From NCBI GenBank assembly GCA_017962165.1, contig JAGCVW010000027.1, positions 1 through 46,356 on the forward strand: 46,356 nt of DNA. Direction: 5' to 3'. Under the pieces are notes generated by a model. It did not search any database, had not been told where the DNA came from, and was given only the letters and a program-made list of their open reading frames with translations. This document shows positions 34,298 to 42,089 of this stretch, in pieces (positions within the stretch are counted from its first letter, which is position 1; each line of letters begins with the position of its first letter). The stretch comes from Bacteroidales bacterium (lineage in GTDB: Bacteria > Bacteroidota > Bacteroidia > Bacteroidales > UBA932). The position numbers and the translations under genes were made by a program.

Positions 34298-34954
34298 GGC
34301 CCCGGCGGCAGCTTCGCGCTTCGCCTGATCGATAACGGAAGAGTTGTGGATTGCGATAAGCTCCGCAACTCTTTCCTGTGCTCCGAGGAAGGTGTAGCTG
34401 AGAGCGAGCGCGCCGCCAAGGAGCGCGGCGACCGGCAGGCCCGCATTGAGGTTAAGGACTATCCAGGCGACTGAGCCCGCGTTCAGGGCAGTAGACACCG
34501 CGCCCTCCCCCGGCGCGCCCGCGTAGATATAACCGGCAGGCACGAGGAAAGTAAGGGCCATCCCGAGCCAGTCCTTCTTAAGCCTTGGCTCGACATATTC
34601 CGTCTGCACGCCTATCTCCTGAAGATACGACATCGAAGCATCATAATCGCCCGCCAGGAATGCGCACAGCGATTTCTGTACCGTTATGTCTGCGCGGCGG
34701 CCGGCCGGCAGGGCGTAGAGGCGCACACGCTCCAGCGTCGCGAGCGCCTCACGATAAAGGCCGGCCTGCTTGTAGCACTCCGCCTTCCCTAGCAGCGCTG
34801 CGTTCGCCTCAAGGGGATTCGCCGCCTCGAAGACAATGCGCTCGCATTTCGCCGCTTCGAAAAGCAGTGAATCACCCGCGTTCTGCGCCCCCCTTGCGTT
34901 AAAGGTTGCGAATAGGAACGTGGAGATTAAACACAACAGTGTTATTCTGCGCAT
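34280..34954 (-). CDS. Exported TPR-like protein with a PxGxxYAG membrane hairpin
   Basis: 224 aa, ATG at 34952-34954. Signal peptide at about 1-23 (Ala-Arg-Gly-Ala|Gln). TPR-like helices at about 28-115. Then [11 protein letters not shown] at 136-146, followed by two hydrophobic stretches (about 150-190). The Pro-x-Gly-x-x-Tyr-Ala-Gly motif also occurs in the next gene, so the two are probably distant paralogues. Unknown function; last gene of the exported-protein operon. It overlaps its upstream neighbour by 56 bases and lysS by 18. Confidence 0.75.
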   Translation of the reverse strand: MRRITLLCLISTFLFATFNARGAQNAGDSLLFEAAKCERIVFEAANPLEANAALLGKAECYKQAGLYREALATLERVRLYALPAGRRADITVQKSLCAFLAGDYDASMSYLQEIGVQTEYVEPRLKKDWLGMALTFLVPAGYIYAGAPGEGAVSTALNAGSVAWIVLNLNAGLPVAALLGGALALSYTFLGAQERVAELIAIHNSSVIDQAKREAAAGALLGLL

Positions 34955-35717
34955 CTCTTAAATTGTCGTTGTATATTCCTACCGACACATAACTGCCGTA
35001 TATGTTGCCTATATAGAAAAGTGAGCCAAGGGTACCGAACACGATGGTACGCCAGTCCTTTGGCCCCTTCTTAACCCAGCACTCCGCCGTGAGGCCGGCG
35101 AATACGCCGACCGTCAGGAAGGACGCGATAGCTTCGTCCTTGCGCCCGGCATACCACTTTCCCGCTCCGGGGACCACGGCAGACATGATTCCGGCCAGAG
35201 CCGGGCTCTTCTGCCTGCTCTCGAAGCGGCTGGAGTAAATTTCGCCGAAGACTTTCTCCCCTTCGGCCAGGGAGTAATCCTGATAAGTGAAGTTCTTCGC
35301 GGCCTGCTCGTAACCGTCCTTGTCGTTCAGAAGCAGGCTGAAAGCCGCAATTCCATATTGTTTAAGTTCGCTGTCCGGACAGGCTGCGATCAGCCCAAGG
35401 CCTTCGGCGTAATTGCCAAGATATGCGTGAGATACCGCGCCGAACATCAGGCTCTTTTCATAATATGGCGAGCCGGCCGGAACTTTTGCAAAACTATCGG
35501 TCGCAAGGTCCAGCTTGTTCGCGGTATAAAGCGTAAGGCCCCTGGTGAAATCGAGTGTATCCGAAGGAGCGTAGCTGCTGCCTTCCAGCCATGCGAGGGC
35601 GTCACGGGTGAGGTTGTTGCCGATCAGATAGTCGATGAACGGCAGGTCCTGCGTAATTGTCTGCGCCCGGAGAGCGGCAGGAAGCGCTATTGCCAGTATG
35701 AGAAGCAGGCGTTTCAT
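34899..35717 (-). CDS. Exported TPR-like protein with DUF5683-like motif
   Basis: 272 aa. Signal peptide at 1-18 (Ala-Leu-Arg-Ala|Gln). TPR-type helices at about 28-160. Ser-Ala-Val-Val-Pro-Gly-Ala-Gly-Lys-Trp-Tyr-Ala-Gly at 179-191 resembles the Pro-Gly-x-Gly-x-x-Tyr motif of Bacteroidota DUF5683 and TM2-type membrane proteins. Two hydrophobic stretches follow (about 195-250). Related in plan to the 34280 gene. The family link is my reading of a short motif and is uncertain. Its start overlaps the end of the YidD-like gene by four bases. Confidence 0.75.
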   Translation of the reverse strand: MKRLLLILAIALPAALRAQTITQDLPFIDYLIGNNLTRDALAWLEGSSYAPSDTLDFTRGLTLYTANKLDLATDSFAKVPAGSPYYEKSLMFGAVSHAYLGNYAEGLGLIAACPDSELKQYGIAAFSLLLNDKDGYEQAAKNFTYQDYSLAEGEKVFGEIYSSRFESRQKSPALAGIMSAVVPGAGKWYAGRKDEAIASFLTVGVFAGLTAECWVKKGPKDWRTIVFGTLGSLFYIGNIYGSYVSVGIYNDNLRDAQNNTVVFNLHVPIRNL

Positions 35718-36088
35718 TTTTCCCTGCGCCTCCTCCTGTAGGCATCTGTCCCTTCATGGATCTTTCCGTCGCGGCCCTTGAGTTCCGCCGGGAAGGAGGC
35801 GGTGCCGATGAAGGTGTCGCGGGTCATTCGGTCGAGTATGGAGAGGCAGGCGCGGAAGAATCCAAGTTCATGGACAGCCTGCGGGAAGAACTCCACGCAC
35901 TCGGGCTCATAGTAGCACTGCCCGCGCATCTGCGCGCGGACAAGACGGTAGAGTTTATGGTTTACAGTATCACGCCCGGGACTTTGGGCCTCGGCCAGGG
36001 CCTTCTCCACGAGGTCCCGGTCGTTTGTCTGAGCGAAAAGGGGGATGGTGAAGAGAAGCAGGAACGCTATGAGGGCGCCCTTTTTCAT
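35714..36088 (-). CDS. Exported YidD-like protein
   Basis: 124 aa from the ATG at 36086-36088, which shares a base with the previous stop (TGATG); a GTG one codon earlier is possible. Signal peptide at 1-19 (Ile-Pro-Leu-Phe-Ala|Gln). Residues 47-90 follow the YidD (haemolytic-domain) pattern: a hydrophobic helix, then Cys58-Tyr-Tyr-Glu-Pro-Glu-Cys64, Phe-Phe, Gln-Ala, Gly-Phe-Phe and Leu-Asp-Arg. YidD normally lacks a signal peptide and acts on the cytoplasmic face with YidC; here the domain would face the periplasm, and the third Cys of the family is absent. The basic tail (Arg-Arg-Arg-Arg) is also unusual. Function is inferred. Confidence 0.65.
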   Translation of the reverse strand: MKKGALIAFLLLFTIPLFAQTNDRDLVEKALAEAQSPGRDTVNHKLYRLVRAQMRGQCYYEPECVEFFPQAVHELGFFRACLSILDRMTRDTFIGTASFPAELKGRDGKIHEGTDAYRRRRREK

Positions 36089-36807
36089 CACCTCAGTTTC
36101 TGGGTGTTTCCGCTGAGGTCCATCGGGACGGCGTCGGCGGGAACGGTGAAGTCGAACATAGGATCGTCGGAGTCGGCTACCACATTGGAATAGATAGTCC
36201 GGATGACGGTGCTGTCTGTCGGCGAGTTGTAGGTAATCTGGGTCAGCCTGTGGGGGAAAGGAACGTAACCCACGGTCTGATAGTGCGAGTAATAGACCTT
36301 GGTCTGGACGTGGCCGTCTTCAGTAAGGGTGGCGCTGTAAACCGGCAGGTAATCCTTCCCGTAGACTATTTCGGTGTAAGGCGGCATGTTGGGATCCATG
36401 CACTTGAAGGTCTTCTTCATCATGCCGTCTTCGACGAACTCCGTTTTCTGGAGCTTGTAGCCAAACAGGCCAACACCCAGGTCTTCGATGCGGCCCATCA
36501 GGAAGATTGTCAGGAGTTCGTCCTTAGAACTCATCAGACCCTGGTTGTCGACCAGCACTTCCTTAGTCTTTTTAAAGTAGATTTTGGTCTCTCCGTTGAT
36601 GTTGGTGACCAGGGTGTACTCCGCAGGTCTGTGGTTACAAACCACCAAGCGTCCATTGTTTGCACAATAGACGCTTTTGGTGGTTGTGACCACGCTTCGT
36701 CCTGCAACGTTCTTCACTTCCACATCGGCCGAAAGCCTTCGTTGGGCGGCGGCCGGCACGCTGAGAAGGAGCAGTGCGGGGACTAGTACGCGGAGTGTTT
36801 TGTTCAT
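36088..36807 (-). CDS. Exported LolA-like protein of unknown function
   Basis: 239 aa from the ATG at 36805-36807; a TTG one codon earlier is rejected. Signal peptide at 1-21 (Val-Pro-Ala-Ala-Ala|Gln). The mature protein is almost entirely beta strands with repeated Thr/Val/Tyr pairs and ends with Phe-Asp-Phe-Thr-Val-Pro-Ala-Asp-Ala-Val-Pro, which recalls the last strand of LolA-type lipoprotein carriers. The sequence similarity is weak and the assignment rests on fold-like pattern only. It lies three bases after the TM2 gene and touches the YidD-like gene. Confidence 0.65.
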   Translation of the reverse strand: MNKTLRVLVPALLLLSVPAAAQRRLSADVEVKNVAGRSVVTTTKSVYCANNGRLVVCNHRPAEYTLVTNINGETKIYFKKTKEVLVDNQGLMSSKDELLTIFLMGRIEDLGVGLFGYKLQKTEFVEDGMMKKTFKCMDPNMPPYTEIVYGKDYLPVYSATLTEDGHVQTKVYYSHYQTVGYVPFPHRLTQITYNSPTDSTVIRTIYSNVVADSDDPMFDFTVPADAVPMDLSGNTQKLR

Positions 36808-36810
36808 CAA

Positions 36811-37227
36811 TTAGATGATGTCTGCCCACATCAGCCAGCGGCCGTTGTTGCAGTACTTGCCGATGTTGTTGTCCAGTACGCCGATAAGGAGTACGATCCA
36901 GTCAACGACATAGACGATACCGAAACCGGCACCTGTTACGATGTTGAGGAGAACGGCAAGGATCGAGGTTCCCATGTACATACGGTGGATTGCGAGCCAA
37001 CCGGTAACGGGGATGAAGGAAAGGATCCATGCAACGATGGGCTGTGCTCCGTTTCCGAGGTGGATGGTGACATCCGATGCGCCCTGGGCTTCGAGAGCTG
37101 CGGGGGAAACTTCCTCAGCCATTTCGATCATAGCGTCGATTGACTGCTCGTCGATGGTGTAGTTTGCAGCGCTGGCTGCGATGCCGAGTCCGAGGACTGC
37201 GACCATGCAAAGAATGAGCTTTTTCAT
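36811..37227 (-). CDS. TM2-domain protein
   Basis: 138 aa. Signal peptide at 1-20 (Ala-Ala-Ser-Ala|Ala). After a short acidic region come two membrane helices with the TM2 pattern: Ile-Pro-Val-Thr-Gly-Trp-Leu-Ala-Ile-His-Arg-Met-Tyr-Met-Gly at 72-86 and Val-Asp-Trp-Ile-Val-Leu-Leu at 108-114. TM2 proteins are small membrane proteins of unclear role. First gene of the 34280-37227 operon, with a good -7 box 34 bases upstream. Confidence 0.88.
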   Translation of the reverse strand: MKKLILCMVAVLGLGIAASAANYTIDEQSIDAMIEMAEEVSPAALEAQGASDVTIHLGNGAQPIVAWILSFIPVTGWLAIHRMYMGTSILAVLLNIVTGAGFGIVYVVDWIVLLIGVLDNNIGKYCNNGRWLMWADII

Positions 37228-37260
37228 CTTTTTTTGGATTTGGTTTTATAATACGTGAAA

Positions 37261-37268
37261 CAAATATA
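37261..37268 (-). promoter_or_regulatory. -7 box of the TM2/YidD operon
   Basis: TATATTTG on the minus strand, exact TAnnTTTG, with a TTG about 22 bases further upstream as a weak -33 box. It lies just after the aroE stop (37282-37284), so the -33 box is inside aroE. Leader of about 27 bases. Confidence 0.55.
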
Positions 37269-37281
37269 ATAAAATAATTCC

Positions 37282-38004
37282 TTATATGTTCAACCTGGAG
37301 ATGGCTTCTGCATCCGGTTCCTCGCCCGTCATGAGCCCGTAGCCCTTGATTGCCTGGGCCTTAAGCCACATTTTTCCACCGATATAATGGTCGACTCCGG
37401 GAAGATTATCGCAAGCCGGATTCAGGTAATTCGCCTCGATCAAGTACTTGCAGCGTATGTTCTCAATGCCATCGACAGCCCGCGGCAGTGTATATATTAT
37501 AATATCTGCGGAGACGGGGATTGCCCCGGAGGCTACGCTTTCCGGGACAACCCCGTCGCAGCAGCTGTCTAAGATCAACTCTTCGTGGTGTCGGCAGGAA
37601 GTTTTCAGTCCGGCGGCGAGGCAAGCGCTCAGCGCGGCCCGTCCTGCGCCACCGAGGCCTATGACAATGGCTGTTTTGATATCAAGCCCGTCAATAAGTT
37701 GTTTGACTGCCAGATAATCTGAATTGTAAGCTCTAACACCATCGGAGGCTTTGACGAGAATATTCGCCGCACCGATCCTTTCTACCTTGGGGCTGCGCCA
37801 GTCGGCTGCATCGGCAGCTTTCTGCTTGTGAGGAGCCGTGACATTGACCGCCCGATAGTCTTCGTGCATGAAAAGACGGAAGGCGTCGTCGAAATCTTCC
37901 GCTTCGATTATTTCGTAGGGATAGCGTCCGCCATAGGCCGCTGCGAAGAGCGCCGGGCTGAGGGAGCCGGCTGCAGGGTAACCTATGAGACCGTATTTAG
38001 CCAT
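37282..38004 (-). CDS. aroE: Shikimate dehydrogenase
   Basis: 240 aa from the ATG at 38002-38004, overlapping the previous gene by eight bases; earlier in-frame starts lie inside that gene. Tyr-Gly-Leu-Ile-Gly-Tyr-Pro at 4-10, Ser-Leu-Ser-Pro at 14-17, catalytic Lys60 in Asn-Val-Thr-Ala-Pro-His-Lys, Asp96 in Tyr-Asn-Ser-Asp-Tyr, and a Gly-Leu-Gly-Gly-Ala-Gly-Arg-Ala nucleotide loop near 113-120. It reduces 3-dehydroshikimate with NADPH. It is slightly shorter than the usual 270 aa, in the NADP-binding half, as is common in Bacteroidota. Last gene of the folD operon. Confidence 0.93.
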   Translation of the reverse strand: MAKYGLIGYPAAGSLSPALFAAAYGGRYPYEIIEAEDFDDAFRLFMHEDYRAVNVTAPHKQKAADAADWRSPKVERIGAANILVKASDGVRAYNSDYLAVKQLIDGLDIKTAIVIGLGGAGRAALSACLAAGLKTSCRHHEELILDSCCDGVVPESVASGAIPVSADIIIYTLPRAVDGIENIRCKYLIEANYLNPACDNLPGVDHYIGGKMWLKAQAIKGYGLMTGEEPDAEAISRLNI

Positions 38005-38785
38005 TGCGCTGACGGACTGCTTCGTAAAGGAGGATAGCAGCGCTGACGCTGACATTGAGCGAGTCGAGCCGGCCTAGCATGGGGATGCGGATGTGGGCGT
38101 CGGCGGCCTTGCGCCAGATATCGGTAAGGCCTGTGGATTCTGTGCCCATGACTATCGCCACTCCCTTTTTCATGTCGGAATCATAGTAGAGTTCCGAGTC
38201 CTGAAGCTGAGCGGTGAGGATCGAGATGCCCTTCGACTTCAAGAAGTCTATGCATTCCTGCGAGGAACAGGCGACGCACTGAACAGTGAAGATTGCTCCT
38301 ATCGAACTGCGGATAAGATTCGGGTTATAGAGGTCGGTCAGCGGATCGCAGACTATCACAGCATCAGCTCCCGAAGCATCCGCACTTCTCAATACCGCTC
38401 CCAGATTGCCGGGCTTCTCCACGCTTTCGAGAACAACTATAAGCGGGCTCTCTGTCAGTTTAAGATCTTCAAGGGTCAGCCTGCGCGCTTTCACCTCCGC
38501 GATTATCCCCTCGGTCCCCGCACGGTATGCAATCTTGTCGTAGACGGAAGGCGAGACTGCGAAAACAGCACGAGATCTCTCGACTGCGCTCGGGATGACA
38601 GAGCCATATACTTCCGGGCAGACGAACACCGTATCTATCTCATACCCTGCCTCTACGCAGTGCTCAATCTCCCTGCGTCCTTCTACCACGAAAAGACCCT
38701 CTGAACGACGCTCTGAGGACTTCTGCTGAAGGGCGAGAAGTTTCTTGATCTTGGGATTCTGGGCGCTGGTGATGAGTTCGGTCAT
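37997..38785 (-). CDS. TrmH/SpoU-family RNA 2'-O-methyltransferase
   Basis: 262 aa from the ATG at 38783-38785. An N-terminal substrate-binding domain (Ser-Ala-Gln-Asn-Pro-Lys-Ile-Lys-Lys-Leu, Phe-Val-Val-Glu-Gly) is followed by the SPOUT knot: Leu-Glu-Ser-Val-Glu-Lys-Pro-Gly-Asn-Leu-Gly-Ala, then Val-Met-Gly-Thr-Glu-Ser-Thr-Gly-Leu, and Ile-Pro-Met-Leu-Gly with Ser-Leu-Asn-Val-Ser-Val at the C-terminus. It methylates ribose in rRNA or tRNA; the exact target cannot be read from the sequence. One base separates it from xthA. Confidence 0.9.
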   Translation of the reverse strand: MTELITSAQNPKIKKLLALQQKSSERRSEGLFVVEGRREIEHCVEAGYEIDTVFVCPEVYGSVIPSAVERSRAVFAVSPSVYDKIAYRAGTEGIIAEVKARRLTLEDLKLTESPLIVVLESVEKPGNLGAVLRSADASGADAVIVCDPLTDLYNPNLIRSSIGAIFTVQCVACSSQECIDFLKSKGISILTAQLQDSELYYDSDMKKGVAIVMGTESTGLTDIWRKAADAHIRIPMLGRLDSLNVSVSAAILLYEAVRQRNG

Positions 38786-38786
38786 A

Positions 38787-39530
38787 CTATCCCAGGACAA
38801 GCTCCACCGGGCAGTGGTCGGAGCCGAAGATTTCGTTGTGGATATCGGTGGAGACTATGCGGTCCCTTAAAGACTCGCTTACAAGGAAGTAGTCGATTCT
38901 CCACCCTACGTTTCTGTCGCGCGCAGCCATTCTGTAGGACCACCAGCTGTATTTCTCCTCGGAAGGATGCTGGAATCGCCAGGTATCGACCAGGCCGCTG
39001 CCGAGCAGTTCAGTCATCTTGCCGCGCTCCTCGTCCGAGAAGCCGGCGTTGAAGTGGTTGGTTGCCGGATTCTTGAGGTCAATTTCCTCGTGGGCAACGT
39101 TCATGTCGCCGCAGACAACCACCGGCTTCGGAAGACTATGCAGATACGCCCTGAAGGCGTCCTCCCACTGCATGCGGTAATCAAGCCGGCGCAGTCCGTC
39201 CTGGGAATTGGGGACATAGACGTTGACCAGGAAGAATTCCTCGAATTCGAGGGTAACGACTCTGCCTTCATGGTCATGCAGATCTACTCCAATACCATAA
39301 GACACGCTCAAAGGATGGACGCGCGTATAGATTACCGTTCCGGAATATCCCGGTTTGTCGGCATAATTCCAGTAGGATTCATAGCCAAGGAACTCAAGGT
39401 CTATCTGCCCAGCCTGGAGTTTTGTCTCCTGAAGGCAGACGCAGTCGGCATCGAACCCGTCGAATATATCGGCGAAGCCCTTCCCCGCCACCGCCCGGAG
39501 GCCGTTAACGTTCCAGCTTATGAATTTCAT
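38787..39530 (-). CDS. xthA: Exodeoxyribonuclease III
   Basis: 247 aa from the ATG at 39528-39530, sharing a base with the cysS stop (TAATG). Ile-Ser-Trp-Asn-Val-Asn-Gly-Leu-Arg at 4-12, Leu-Gln-Glu-Thr-Lys at 32-36, Gly-Asp-Met-Asn-Val-Ala-His in the middle, and Gly-Ser-Asp-His-Cys-Pro-Val near the end are the metal and catalytic motifs of the ExoIII/AP-endonuclease family. It removes nucleotides at abasic sites and 3' blocks in DNA repair. Length is standard. Confidence 0.95.
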   Translation of the reverse strand: MKFISWNVNGLRAVAGKGFADIFDGFDADCVCLQETKLQAGQIDLEFLGYESYWNYADKPGYSGTVIYTRVHPLSVSYGIGVDLHDHEGRVVTLEFEEFFLVNVYVPNSQDGLRRLDYRMQWEDAFRAYLHSLPKPVVVCGDMNVAHEEIDLKNPATNHFNAGFSDEERGKMTELLGSGLVDTWRFQHPSEEKYSWWSYRMAARDRNVGWRIDYFLVSESLRDRIVSTDIHNEIFGSDHCPVELVLG

Positions 39531-41050
39531 TACAGGCTCCATTCGACACCGTCTTTGGTGTCTTTTACCTTGATTCCCAGCTCGTTAAGGACGTCGCGAA
39601 TGTGATCGGAAGTCGCCCAGTCCTTGGCGGCCTTGGCTTTCGCCCTTTCTTCGAGGACCATGCCCATGAGGCCTTCGATGACCTTGCTGTTAGCTCCGCT
39701 TGCTTCGTCGTCGCGAAGGCCAAGAACGCCGAAAACGACGTCGTCGAACAGTTGGACGAGAGTCTGGATATCGCCCTCGCTCAGCTTGATGCTGCCGGCC
39801 TTGGCTGAATTGATGAGCTTCACGGCCTCGAACAGCTGCGAGACGGTTCCGGGGGTGTTCATGTCGTCGCAGAGCGTGTCGTAAACGCCTTCGAAGACGG
39901 CCTTCACCTCGGGCGAGGTAGCCGGGCAGGTGTCGGGGGCGACGCCGAACCCTTCTTCGCCATACTTGTACTGCGGAGCCTTACGGCCTGCCATCGCATA
40001 GAGGTCGCGGGCGGCCTGCATGAGGCGAGCGAGTCCCTTCTCGGCGGCCTGCAGGGCTTCGTTGGAGAAGTCCAGGGTTCCGCGGTAATGGGCCTGCAGG
40101 ATGAAGAAGCGTATCGTCATGGGGGCGTAAGCCTGCTCGAGCTTCGGATGGTTTCCGGAGAAGAGCTCCGGGAGGGTGATAAAGTTCCCGAGCGACTTGC
40201 CCATCTTCTGGCCGTCGATGGTGATCATGTTGTTGTGGACCCAGTAATGGACGCCCTGGGTTCCGCGCGAGGCCACGTTCTGCGCGATTTCGCATTCGTG
40301 GTGCGGGAAGAGGAGGTCCATGCCTCCGCCGTGGATATCAAAGGTCTCGCCGAGGTACTTCTCGCCCATGACCGAGCACTCCAGGTGCCAGCCCGGGAAG
40401 CCTTCGCTCCAGGGAGAAGGCCAGTGCATGATGTGCTCCGGCTCCGCCTTCTTCCAGAGGGCGAAGTCGTACGGAGCACGCTTGTCGCCCTGGCCGTCGA
40501 GCTCGCGGGTACCTTCCAGAGTATCCTCGAGGTTGCGGCCGCTGAGAACTCCGTATTTGTGGTCCTTGTTGTATTTCTGAACGTCGAAATAGACGCTTCC
40601 GTTGCTGATGTAGGCATATCCTGCGTCAAGAATCTTCTTCACCGCCTCGATCTGCTCGATTACATGGCCGCTGGCGCGGGGTTCGATGCTCGGAGGGGCG
40701 ACGTTCAGAAGGCGCATCGCTTCGTGGTAGCGAAGCGTGTAGGTCTGGACGACCTCCATGGGCTCGAGCTGCTCGAGCCGCGCCTTCTTCGCTATCTTGT
40801 CCTCTCCCTCGTCGGCGTCGTGCTCCAGATGGCCCACGTCGGTGATGTTGCGCACATAACGGACCTTGTAACCGAGGTGTCTGAGGAGCTTTGCCAGCAC
40901 GTCGAAGGTCACGCCCGGACGGGCATGGCCGAGGTGGGCTTCGCCGTAGACCGTCGGTCCGCAGACGTACATTCCAGCGCGGCCGGGGTTGATGGGCTTG
41001 AAGACCTCCTTCTGACGGGTCAGGGTGTTTGTGAGTCTGAGTACTCTCAT
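39530..41050 (-). CDS. cysS: Cysteinyl-tRNA synthetase
   Basis: 506 aa. Zinc-site Cys30 in Tyr-Val-Cys-Gly-Pro-Thr-Val-Tyr, His-Leu-Gly-His at 39-42 (HIGH motif), Cys and His ligands in Trp-His-Leu-Glu-Cys and Phe-Pro-His-His-Glu near 221-252, and Lys-Met-Gly-Lys-Ser at 282-286 (KMSKS). It charges tRNA-Cys. The C-terminal 150 residues are the usual helical anticodon part. Its ATG overlaps the folD stop as ATGA. Confidence 0.97.
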   Translation of the reverse strand: MRVLRLTNTLTRQKEVFKPINPGRAGMYVCGPTVYGEAHLGHARPGVTFDVLAKLLRHLGYKVRYVRNITDVGHLEHDADEGEDKIAKKARLEQLEPMEVVQTYTLRYHEAMRLLNVAPPSIEPRASGHVIEQIEAVKKILDAGYAYISNGSVYFDVQKYNKDHKYGVLSGRNLEDTLEGTRELDGQGDKRAPYDFALWKKAEPEHIMHWPSPWSEGFPGWHLECSVMGEKYLGETFDIHGGGMDLLFPHHECEIAQNVASRGTQGVHYWVHNNMITIDGQKMGKSLGNFITLPELFSGNHPKLEQAYAPMTIRFFILQAHYRGTLDFSNEALQAAEKGLARLMQAARDLYAMAGRKAPQYKYGEEGFGVAPDTCPATSPEVKAVFEGVYDTLCDDMNTPGTVSQLFEAVKLINSAKAGSIKLSEGDIQTLVQLFDDVVFGVLGLRDDEASGANSKVIEGLMGMVLEERAKAKAAKDWATSDHIRDVLNELGIKVKDTKDGVEWSL

Positions 41051-41934
41051 ATCTTTCTCTTTTTTCTTTTCGCGGTGTGGCGGAGGTAGCAGTCGATGGT
41101 ATTCTCCATCAGCGAGCAGACCGTCATCGGGCCCACTCCGCCGGGAACGGGAGTTATCACGGAAGCCCTGGGCGCGACGGCCTCGAAGTCGACGTCACCG
41201 CAGAGTTTGCCGTCCGGCAAACGGTTGATGCCGACGTCGACCACAACCGCGCTGTCGCGCACCATCTCCGCTCCGACAAACTTCGGCTTGCCTATCGCCG
41301 CCACCAGGATATCGGCCTGGCGGGTAATCTCTGCTATGTCTTTAGTCCTTGAATGACAGATAGTTACAGTAGCATTGGCGTTGAGCAGGAGTTTGGCGAT
41401 TGGCAGTCCCACAATGTTGCTGCGGCCTATAACGACCGCGCGCTTGCCTGCAGGATCGACTCCTGCCGCCTCAAGTATTCTCATGATGCCGCGGGGAGTA
41501 CAGGCTACGGGATAATGCTCCTCGATCTTGGCATTGTCGCGTCCCAGCCAGAGAGCCGCCACATTGAGGGGATGGAAACCGTCCACGTCCTTTTCACGGG
41601 CGATAGCGCCGGTAATATGGGATTCACTCAAGTGAGCTGGCAAGGGCAGCTGAACAAGAATACCGTCCACGGAAGGATCCGCATTCAGCGCCTCGATATT
41701 CTCAAGGATCTCCAACTCGGAAGTATCTTCCGGGAGGGTAATCTCAATATGCCGTATGCCGGCCCTCTCGCAGGCGCGGGTCTTGTTCCTGACATAGACC
41801 TTGCTCGCCGGGTCCTCCCCGACAAGAATCACAGCCAGAGCCGGAACGCGTCCGAACCTTACATGATAATCCTCCACCTCGGAAGCGATCCTTCCAATGA
41901 TGGAGTCAGCCAATTCTTTTCCGCTTATTGTCAT
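41047..41934 (-). CDS. folD: Bifunctional methylene-tetrahydrofolate dehydrogenase / cyclohydrolase
   Basis: 295 aa. Ser-Lys-Val-Tyr-Val-Arg-Asn-Lys51 carries the catalytic lysine; [10 protein letters not shown] is at about 94-103; Gly-Arg-Ser-Asn-Ile-Val-Gly-Leu-Pro forms the NADP site; and [11 protein letters not shown] is near the end. It interconverts methylene-, methenyl- and formyl-tetrahydrofolate. First gene of the folD-cysS-xthA-methyltransferase-aroE operon. The basic C-terminal Lys/Arg tail overlaps cysS. Confidence 0.97.
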   Translation of the reverse strand: MTISGKELADSIIGRIASEVEDYHVRFGRVPALAVILVGEDPASKVYVRNKTRACERAGIRHIEITLPEDTSELEILENIEALNADPSVDGILVQLPLPAHLSESHITGAIAREKDVDGFHPLNVAALWLGRDNAKIEEHYPVACTPRGIMRILEAAGVDPAGKRAVVIGRSNIVGLPIAKLLLNANATVTICHSRTKDIAEITRQADILVAAIGKPKFVGAEMVRDSAVVVDVGINRLPDGKLCGDVDFEAVAPRASVITPVPGGVGPMTVCSLMENTIDCYLRHTAKRKKRKI

Positions 41935-41941
41935 ATCTCCA

Positions 41942-41949
41942 CGAAGATA
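41942..41949 (-). promoter_or_regulatory. -7-like box of folD
   Basis: TATCTTCG on the minus strand, one mismatch from TAnnTTTG and the same TTCG variant as at ppdK. It ends seven bases before the folD ATG, so the mRNA would be leaderless or nearly so. Confidence 0.35.
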
Positions 41950-41981
41950 ATAAAAAATGACCGGAATTGAGTCCCGGGTAT

Positions 41982-42066
41982 GGTCTCCCTGCTGAAAAAT
42001 TGCAGGGTGACCGCAAAAAGGGCATAAAAATGCGGTCTTCCTGCGGATAATTTGCAGGGAGACCGC
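41982..42066 (-). repeat. REP-like palindromic element B (rpoC 3' end, possible terminator)
   Basis: Two hairpins, 41982-41992/42002-42012 and 42032-42044/42054-42066, each with one imperfect pair and nine-base loops, flank a spacer that contains GCAAAAAGGGC (42013-42023), identical to 14941-14951 in element A. On the minus strand the rpoC-proximal hairpin is followed by ATTTTT, and a CCCTTTTT run lies further on, so it also looks like an intrinsic terminator for the rpoBC operon. Confidence 0.7.
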
Positions 42067-42089
42067 ACTTGGGTTAAGAACTTCTAATG

